Part shown: positions 59,368 to 64,000 of the stretch, in pieces | Layout: every line of letters starts with the position of its first letter | Numbering within the stretch: the stretch's first letter is position 1 | Assembly (NCBI GenBank): GCA_910585015.1 | Contig: CAJUCT010000002.1 | Location: forward strand, 112,456 to 176,455 | From: an uncultured Acetatifactor sp. | GTDB lineage: Bacteria; Bacillota; Clostridia; Lachnospirales; Lachnospiraceae | Length of the DNA: 64,000 nt | Direction of reading: 5' to 3' | Notes under the pieces: model-generated | Database searches by the model: none | Seen by the model: the letters and a program-made list of their open reading frames with translations, nothing else | What the model was told of the DNA's origin: nothing | Translations under genes and position numbers: made by a program

Positions 59368-60216
59368 ATGAGTATATTGGAAGTCAGAGAAGTGAAAAAG
59401 ACTTACACCACCCGACTGGGCGGCAACCGGGTGGAGGCGCTGAAGAATGTATCCTTCAGCGTGGAGCAGGGCGAATATGTGGCGATCATGGGTGAATCCG
59501 GATCCGGCAAGACCACTTTGCTTAATATTCTGGCGGCGCTGGATAAGCCCACCGGGGGCAGCGTGATTCTGGGGGGCCAGGATCTGGGGCGAATCAAGGA
59601 GTCTGCGGTGGCGGCTTTCCGCAGGGATAACCTGGGGTTCGTGTTCCAGGATTTCAATCTGCTGGACACCTTTACATTGGAGGACAATATCTATCTGCCC
59701 CTGGTGCTGGCCGGGAAACGCCATGACGAGATGCGTGTGCGGCTGCAGCCCATTGCTGAGCAGCTGGGCATCACGGAGTTGCTGAAAAAGTATCCCTACG
59801 AGGTGTCCGGCGGTCAGAAGCAGCGGGCGGCAGTGGCCAGAGCGCTGATCACCGGCCCTAAGCTGGTGCTGGCGGACGAGCCTACGGGAGCGCTTGATTC
59901 CCGGGCTACGGACGAATTGCTGCGTCTGTTTGCGGGGATCAACCGGAGCGGGCAGACCATTCTGATGGTAACCCATTCCGTCAAGGCCGCCAGCCATGCG
60001 GGCCGGGTGCTCTTTATCCGGGACGGGGAGGTGTTCCATCAGATCTACCGGGGCAGCGGCACCAACGAACAGTTGTACCAGAAGATATCGGATACGCTGA
60101 CGCTGCTGGCCACCCAGCCCGGGCGTGTGGGAACGCAGGCCCAGACAGCGCCCCAGTCGGGTAATATGCCCTCCCAGGGGCAGCAGGCTATGGCGGGAGA
60201 GGAGGGAACGGTATGA
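59368..60216 (+). CDS. BceA-like ABC ATP-binding protein
   Basis: A 282-residue ATPase of the BceA/MacB-like group. Walker A is GESGSGKTT, the Q-loop region is FVFQDFNLLDTFTLEDNIYL, the signature is YEVSGGQKQRAAVARAL, and Walker B is LVLADEPTGALDSR. The last 40 residues are a Gln/Gly-rich extension (QPGRVGTQAQTAPQSGNMPS) beyond the usual BceA end. It powers the permease encoded next, overlapping it by four bases. The system removes cell-wall-active peptide antibiotics such as bacitracin from their targets. Confidence 0.92.
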   Translation: MSILEVREVKKTYTTRLGGNRVEALKNVSFSVEQGEYVAIMGESGSGKTTLLNILAALDKPTGGSVILGGQDLGRIKESAVAAFRRDNLGFVFQDFNLLDTFTLEDNIYLPLVLAGKRHDEMRVRLQPIAEQLGITELLKKYPYEVSGGQKQRAAVARALITGPKLVLADEPTGALDSRATDELLRLFAGINRSGQTILMVTHSVKAASHAGRVLFIRDGEVFHQIYRGSGTNEQLYQKISDTLTLLATQPGRVGTQAQTAPQSGNMPSQGQQAMAGEEGTV

Positions 60217-62255
60217 AGATCGGTTTTTATCCCCGCCTGGCCTGGTCGGGCATTCGGAAGAACAAGGAACTTTATATCCCTTACCTGCTGACCTGCATTG
60301 GCATGATTATGATGTACTATATTGTAAGCTATCTGTATACGGGTTCCCTGCTGAGCACGGTGCGGGGCGGCGATATAGTCGCGGCGCTCATGGGACTGGG
60401 GCGTTTTGTGATCGGAGTTTTTTCTGTGATTTTTTTGTTCTATACCCACTCCTTCCTGATCCGCAGACGCAAGAGGGAGTTTGGATTGTACAGTATCCTG
60501 GGGATGAACAAACTGAACCTGGCCCGGATTATGATCTGGGAGAGCGTGACGGTGATATGTATCAGCCTGGTTTCCGGGCTGGCTTTCGGAATCCTTTTTT
60601 CCAAGCTGGCGGAACTGTTGATGAACTATATTCTGCGGGCGGATGTGAATTATTCCATGCAGATTAACCCGGAAAATGTAAGGCAGACGGTGATTTTATA
60701 TCTGGTCATTTTCCTGCTGATTCTGGTGGTGACACTGCGGCAGATCCATGTGACGGATCCCATACAGCTGCTGCGCAGTGAGAATGTGGGGGAGCGACCG
60801 CCCAAGGCCAACTGGCCCATGGCGCTTATTGGGGCTGCGCTTCTGGGCATCGCCTATTATCTGGCAGTCTCCATTGAGGATCCGGTGGCGGCTATGTTGT
60901 GGTTCTTTTTGGCGGTGCTGCTGGTGGTCGGGGGCACATATCTACTGTTCATCGCAGGAAGTGTGGCCCTGTGCAGGCTGCTGCAGAAGAATAAGCGATA
61001 CTATTATAAAACCAACCATTTTGTGTCCGTTTCCTCCATGGTCTATCGAATGAAGCGAAACGGCGCGGGGCTGGCATCCATCTGTATTCTGTGTACCATG
61101 GTGCTGGTCATGCTGTCCTCCACGGTGTGTTTGTATGGGGGGCAGGAGAGCAGCCTGCGCTCCCGGTATCCCCGGAATATCATGACGGATAACCGGGCAG
61201 ACAGTTATGAGCAGCTGCGGGAGGAGAACTATGCGCCCATACGCGCTGCCATTGAGGAGGTGTTAAGCGCCCATGGGCAGACAGCTGCGGCCCGTAACAT
61301 TCTGGACTATTCCTATGTGGCTCTGGCAGGAGTGCTTCATGAGGGTACTATTTGGGCCGGCACTTCCAATATATATAATTTAGAGGATGCCACCTATGGG
61401 GATATGTGGGAGATATTTGTGGTCTCCCTGGCGGATTACAACCGTCTCATGAAAACCCAGGAGACTCTGGAGCCAGGGCAGCTGCTGCTGTATACCACCA
61501 AGAGGCGGTTCCGTCAGGAAAGTCTGCAGTTTGCGGGTACAGAGCAGGTGTGGCAGGTTAAAAGGGTAAAGAGTTTTGTGGACAACGGCGTAGATTCTAT
61601 GCAGATCATCCCCTCCATGTTTCTCATTGTGGAGGATGTGGAGAGCTTTATCCAGCCCATGGCGGAGTGGGCAGAGGATTATGGGGATTCGCTGCTGCAA
61701 TACGACTGGATCTATGGTTTTGACCTGGATTGTTCCGTGGAAGAACAGGGAACGATCTTTTACGAGATAATGGGTAAATTGAGCCAGCTGCCGGAACAGG
61801 GGGTTTTGCTGCACTGCAGCGTAGAGTCCGTGGCATCTAACCGCAGCGATTTTCAGCAGATGTACGGCGGTCTGTTTTTTCTGGGGATCATGCTGAGTAT
61901 TGTATTTGTGTTCGCCACCACGCTGATCATGTATTACAAACAGATCTCCGAGGGGTATGAGGATCAGAGCCGTTTTGTGATCCTGCAAAAGGTGGGTATG
62001 ACCAGAAAAGAGATTAAAAAGACCATCAACAGCCAGGTGATGACCGTGTTTTTTCTGCCTCTGCTGGCGGCCGGCATCCATCTGGGATTCGCGTTCCCGT
62101 TCCTGTACAAGGGGCTGATGCTGTTGAACTTTAAAAATCTGTGGCTGCTGCTGCAGGTGGCGATAGCGGCTTATCTGCTCTTCGGTGTGGGGTATGTGGT
62201 GGTATACCGTATCACTTCCAGGGCTTACTATCATCTGGTGGGCGGCGCAAAGTGA
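60213..62255 (+). CDS. BceB-like ABC permease
   Basis: A 680-residue permease with the ten-helix FtsX-like BceB architecture. The first four helices are within 1-180, a further pair near 200-260, then the large extracellular domain (about 310-560) between helices seven and eight, and a final block (GGLFFLGIMLSIVFVFATTL to the C-terminus). The N-terminal LAWSGIRKNKELYIPYLLTC and RRRKREFGLYSILGMNKLNL motifs are typical. The external domain is where BceB proteins recognise their peptide. It forms the sensory complex with the kinase at 58010. Confidence 0.92.
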   Translation: MKIGFYPRLAWSGIRKNKELYIPYLLTCIGMIMMYYIVSYLYTGSLLSTVRGGDIVAALMGLGRFVIGVFSVIFLFYTHSFLIRRRKREFGLYSILGMNKLNLARIMIWESVTVICISLVSGLAFGILFSKLAELLMNYILRADVNYSMQINPENVRQTVILYLVIFLLILVVTLRQIHVTDPIQLLRSENVGERPPKANWPMALIGAALLGIAYYLAVSIEDPVAAMLWFFLAVLLVVGGTYLLFIAGSVALCRLLQKNKRYYYKTNHFVSVSSMVYRMKRNGAGLASICILCTMVLVMLSSTVCLYGGQESSLRSRYPRNIMTDNRADSYEQLREENYAPIRAAIEEVLSAHGQTAAARNILDYSYVALAGVLHEGTIWAGTSNIYNLEDATYGDMWEIFVVSLADYNRLMKTQETLEPGQLLLYTTKRRFRQESLQFAGTEQVWQVKRVKSFVDNGVDSMQIIPSMFLIVEDVESFIQPMAEWAEDYGDSLLQYDWIYGFDLDCSVEEQGTIFYEIMGKLSQLPEQGVLLHCSVESVASNRSDFQQMYGGLFFLGIMLSIVFVFATTLIMYYKQISEGYEDQSRFVILQKVGMTRKEIKKTINSQVMTVFFLPLLAAGIHLGFAFPFLYKGLMLLNFKNLWLLLQVAIAAYLLFGVGYVVVYRITSRAYYHLVGGAK

Positions 62256-62329
62256 GGCAGCATGAAAAAGATTGAAAATTCGCCATAAAAAATCAAATTG
62301 TGGAATTTTTTGAAATGCCAAAAAAAAGG

Positions 62330-62358
62330 TTGCAATTTCCGTGGAAATATATTATAGT
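62330..62358 (+). promoter_or_regulatory. promoter of the tRNA-Glu pair
   Basis: TTGCAA (62330-62335) and TATAGT (62353-62358) are exactly 17 bases apart, 28 bases before the first tRNA. Confidence 0.8.
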
Positions 62359-62386
62359 AAACAAGTGCCACGGAAATGGCAGCTAT

Positions 62387-62458
62387 GGCTGATTGGTCAA
62401 GCGGTTAAGACGCCGCCCTCTCACGGCGGAAACAGGGGTTCGATTCCCCTATCAGCTG
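62387..62458 (+). tRNA. tRNA-Glu (anticodon CTC), copy 1
   Basis: The 72-base sequence folds as a tRNA. Acceptor GGCTGAT pairs with ATCAGCT (first pair G-U). The D-arm contains TGGTCAAGCGGTTAAGA, the anticodon stem CCGCC/GGCGG encloses CTCTCAC, and the T-arm is AGGGGTTCGATTCCCCT. Loop positions 34-36 are CTC, decoding GAG. The D-arm and anticodon stem match Firmicute tRNA-Glu. CCA is not encoded. Confidence 0.93.
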
Positions 62459-62492
62459 TTTTCTTTCATAAAGTATTACAGGCAGTAGTTAT

Positions 62493-62564
62493 GGCTGATT
62501 GGTCAAGCGGTTAAGACGCCGCCCTCTCACGGCGGAAACAGGGGTTCGATTCCCCTATCAGCTG
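62493..62564 (+). tRNA. tRNA-Glu (anticodon CTC), copy 2
   Basis: An identical copy of the tRNA at 62387, 34 bases further on. Flanking sequences differ, but TATGGCTGATT and GCTGTT are shared at the ends. Both are driven by the same promoter and precede one terminator. Confidence 0.93.
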
Positions 62565-62598
62565 TTATTCTTTAACAGAATAGCCCAACCCGGAAAGT

Positions 62599-62629
62599 GT
62601 TGAAAATCATAGATTTTCAGCATTTTTTT
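62599..62629 (+). terminator. terminator of the tRNA pair
   Basis: TGAAAATC (62601-62608) pairs with GATTTTCA (62612-62619) and is followed by GCATTTTTTT. Confidence 0.88.
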
Positions 62630-62656
62630 GTTATTCCGATTTTCTTGGCAGAGCGT

Positions 62657-62697
62657 GTCTAATGTGTTAGACTAACTGCGAGTCTAATGTATTAGGT
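62657..62697. promoter_or_regulatory. twin palindromic operator-like sites
   Basis: GTCTAATGTGTTAGAC (62657-62672) is a perfect inverted repeat (GTCTAA-N4-TTAGAC). A second near copy, GTCTAATGTATTAGGT, lies at 62682-62697, 25 bases on and five bases before the next start codon. A TTGGCA -35-like box (62645-62650) precedes them. The layout is that of a repressor-controlled promoter. Confidence 0.6.
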
Positions 62698-62701
62698 GTC
62701 C

Positions 62702-62943
62702 ATGAACCATGATCTGTATACCGTCAGCGAGTTGTACGAACTGGCGGAGGCGGGCAGACCGGTACCGAAGGGGAGGCTGCGGCGGATTTCTGGTATATCG
62801 GCTTTGCCAGAAGGGATGCGCCCTATGGCCATGTGCTGTCCCTGTCGGAGAGGTATTTTACCCAAGAGGAGGCCGTCGCCATGGCCCGCGGCATCCGTTT
62901 CACCGAGGCGGCCTGGGCGGCGGCAGACAGCGCTTCCCCTTGA
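62702..62943 (+). pseudogene. small hypothetical gene with frameshift
   Basis: The frame from the ATG at 62702 encodes MNHDLYTVSELYELAEAGRP-VP. It then loses sense, while from about 62768 another frame reads EGEAAADFWYIGFARRDAPY, then LSERYFTQEEAVAMARGIRF, to the stop at 62941. A one-base shift around CCGAAGGGGAGG (about 62763-62775) would join them into a protein of about 80 residues. The family is unknown. Twin operator-like palindromes lie directly upstream. A sequencing error in the G run is possible. Confidence 0.55.
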
Positions 62944-62973
62944 CATTTTGGGCAGATAGCGATATATTATGTC

Positions 62974-63231
62974 CTATGAGGAAGGAGACTTGGAATTTAC
63001 CTGCTTTTGTAAGGTGTCCAGATATGCCTCAAGCTGGCTTATTATCTTTTCGTCCTGCCTGCGGACTCGTTCCAGATAGGCGGCGGTGCGCCGGTCAATC
63101 TGTTCTTTTGAGTGAGTCATGAACCAGAGCGGACGAGCGACAGGTTTGTAGAAGAGCATATCCCGGTTCATCCAGTGGTAATGATAATAGGTCTGAATCT
63201 TTCGCCATAGGCTGATGTATTCTTTCGCCAT
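62974..63231 (-). CDS. hypothetical small helical protein
   Basis: An 85-residue basic protein (MAKEYISLWRKIQTYYHYHW, then QIDRRTAAYLERVRRQDEKI, then LEAYLDTLQKQ), aromatic-rich at the start and a probable coiled coil at the end. There is no membrane helix and no known domain that I recognise. AAAGGATG lies upstream of the ATG at 63231 on the minus strand. Twelve-base direct repeats in its upstream region suggest dedicated regulation. Confidence 0.6.
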   Translation of the reverse strand: MAKEYISLWRKIQTYYHYHWMNRDMLFYKPVARPLWFMTHSKEQIDRRTAAYLERVRRQDEKIISQLEAYLDTLQKQVNSKSPSS

Positions 63232-63250
63232 AAGTATGCATCCTTTCTCA

Positions 63251-63285
63251 ATGTAGTTTTTACGTTTTCTACTATGTAGTTTTTA
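63251..63285 (-). promoter_or_regulatory. 12-base direct repeats upstream of the small helical protein
   Basis: ATGTAGTTTTTA occurs at 63251-63262 and 63274-63285, exactly 23 bases apart. CTAC-tat-GTAG (63269-63279) is a palindrome overlapping the second copy and resembles BlaI/MecI-type operator halves. The region lies 20-55 bases before the minus-strand start codon. Confidence 0.5.
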
Positions 63286-63392
63286 TTGTGTAAAACGGCG
63301 CACAACAAACATGCTGCTATATCATTATAGCTTGAATGTTAAAAAACTGCAATAGTTTTCACGAAAATACCGGGAAAGGAGTTATTGCGACT

Positions 63393-64000
63393 ATGATGGA
63401 CAAGAACGCGAAAATATATGTGGCAGGGCACCGGGGGATGGTGGGTTCCGCCATCCTGCGGGAGTTGAAAAAGCAGGGCTATGGAAATATCGTCACCCGT
63501 ACCCATCAACAGCTTAATCTGTGCAGCCAGCAGGCGGTGGAGGATTTTTTTGCCGAGGAGAGACCGGAATATGTATTTTTGGCGGCGGCGAAGGTGGGAG
63601 GCATCGAGGCCAACGAAAGCGCGCTGGCGGATTTCATGTATGACAACATGATGCTGGAGATGAATGTGATCCACAGCGCCTGGAAACATGGCTGCAAAAA
63701 ACTGGAATTTCTGGGTTCCTCCTGCATCTATCCCCGGATGGCGCCCCAGCCCATGCCGGAAAGTTGTCTGCTCACCAGCGAACTGGAGAAGACCAATGAA
63801 GCCTATGCTCTGGCCAAGATTTCGGGATTGAAGTACTGTGAATTTCTGAACAGGCAGCACGGAACGGATTATATCTCTGTGATGCCCACTAATTTATACG
63901 GTCCCAATGACAATTACCATCCCACCCACAGCCATGTGCTGCCCGCGCTGATCCGGCGTTTCCATGAGGCGAAGGAGCAGGGACTTCCCTATGTAACCTG
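63393..64000 (+). CDS. fcl: GDP-L-fucose synthase, 5' part (runs off the window)
   Basis: The first 202 codons of a short-chain dehydrogenase/epimerase. KIYVAGHRGMVGSAILRELK is the NADP-binding GxxGxxG motif with the GMVGS sequence of GDP-L-fucose synthases. The family marker FLGSSCIYPRMAPQPMPES and the catalytic YxxxK (AYALAKISGLKYCE) are present, followed by PTNLYGPNDNYHPTHSHVLP. It converts GDP-4-keto-6-deoxymannose to GDP-L-fucose for surface polysaccharide. GGAAAGGAG lies 12 bases before the ATG at 63393. The 3' end and any gmd partner are outside the window. Confidence 0.92.
   Translation, partial: MMDKNAKIYVAGHRGMVGSAILRELKKQGYGNIVTRTHQQLNLCSQQAVEDFFAEERPEYVFLAAAKVGGIEANESALADFMYDNMMLEMNVIHSAWKHGCKKLEFLGSSCIYPRMAPQPMPESCLLTSELEKTNEAYALAKISGLKYCEFLNRQHGTDYISVMPTNLYGPNDNYHPTHSHVLPALIRRFHEAKEQGLPYVT

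Overview
The window looks like the chromosome of a low-to-mid GC Gram-positive anaerobe of the class Clostridia, most likely a gut Lachnospiraceae species. This is inferred from the gene content (LytTR/DUF3021/ABC operons, Bce-type peptide-sensing modules, many heterodimeric ABC exporters, DUF4080 radical SAM protein, AAA-ATPase-like/PD-(D/E)XK proteins), strong AGGAGG ribosome binding sites, and sigma-A promoters of the TTGACA-N17-TATAAT type. No rRNA, CRISPR array, intact transposase or prophage was found.

Layout. 1-6.2 kb: the 3' part of aspS, its terminator, a membrane-spanning TIR/beta-propeller protein and a DHH phosphoesterase. 6.4-13.8 kb: a run of small metabolic and accessory genes (GNAT, EamA, Sfp-type PPTase, an orphan ABC half-exporter, a double-HTH MerR regulator, an esterase, an APH-like kinase, a Uma2 nuclease) with several gene remnants. 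13.8-19.7 kb: a small transcription unit followed by a zinc-ribbon ABC exporter / DUF1854 / zinc-ribbon ABC exporter cluster. 21-25.6 kb: an AraC-papain-like fusion and a LytTR-DUF3021-ABC operon. 26-29.8 kb: a FliD-like secreted protein, a NADAR protein and a DUF4261 pair. 29.8-35.3 kb: a lantibiotic-immunity-type ABC operon on the minus strand, divergent from a response regulator/histidine kinase pair. 35.5-49.4 kb: housekeeping and accessory enzymes, including an HD/metallopeptidase fusion and a DUF4080 radical SAM protein. 49.6-57.2 kb: an HD hydrolase, then a heavily eroded efflux locus (LysR, MATE and ABC pseudogenes) with two surviving ABC half-exporters. 57.2-62.3 kb: a complete Bce-type module (regulator, kinase, ATPase, permease). 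62.4-64 kb: two tRNA-Glu(CTC) genes, a frameshifted small gene, and the start of a GDP-L-fucose synthase gene.

Two families of short palindromic elements recur. One is a two-hairpin block (A and B) that ends exactly in the Shine-Dalgarno sequence of the next gene; its arms covary between copies. The other is a MITE-like element of about 140 bp with 16-bp inverted ends (consensus TAGGCAATTGCGAAAC), present as two full and two truncated copies. One truncated copy has replaced the 5' end of a kinase gene. Efflux and antimicrobial-peptide functions dominate: about seven ABC systems plus dedicated sensors. Several have lost a partner subunit, which suggests ongoing gene loss and possible re-pairing of half-transporters.
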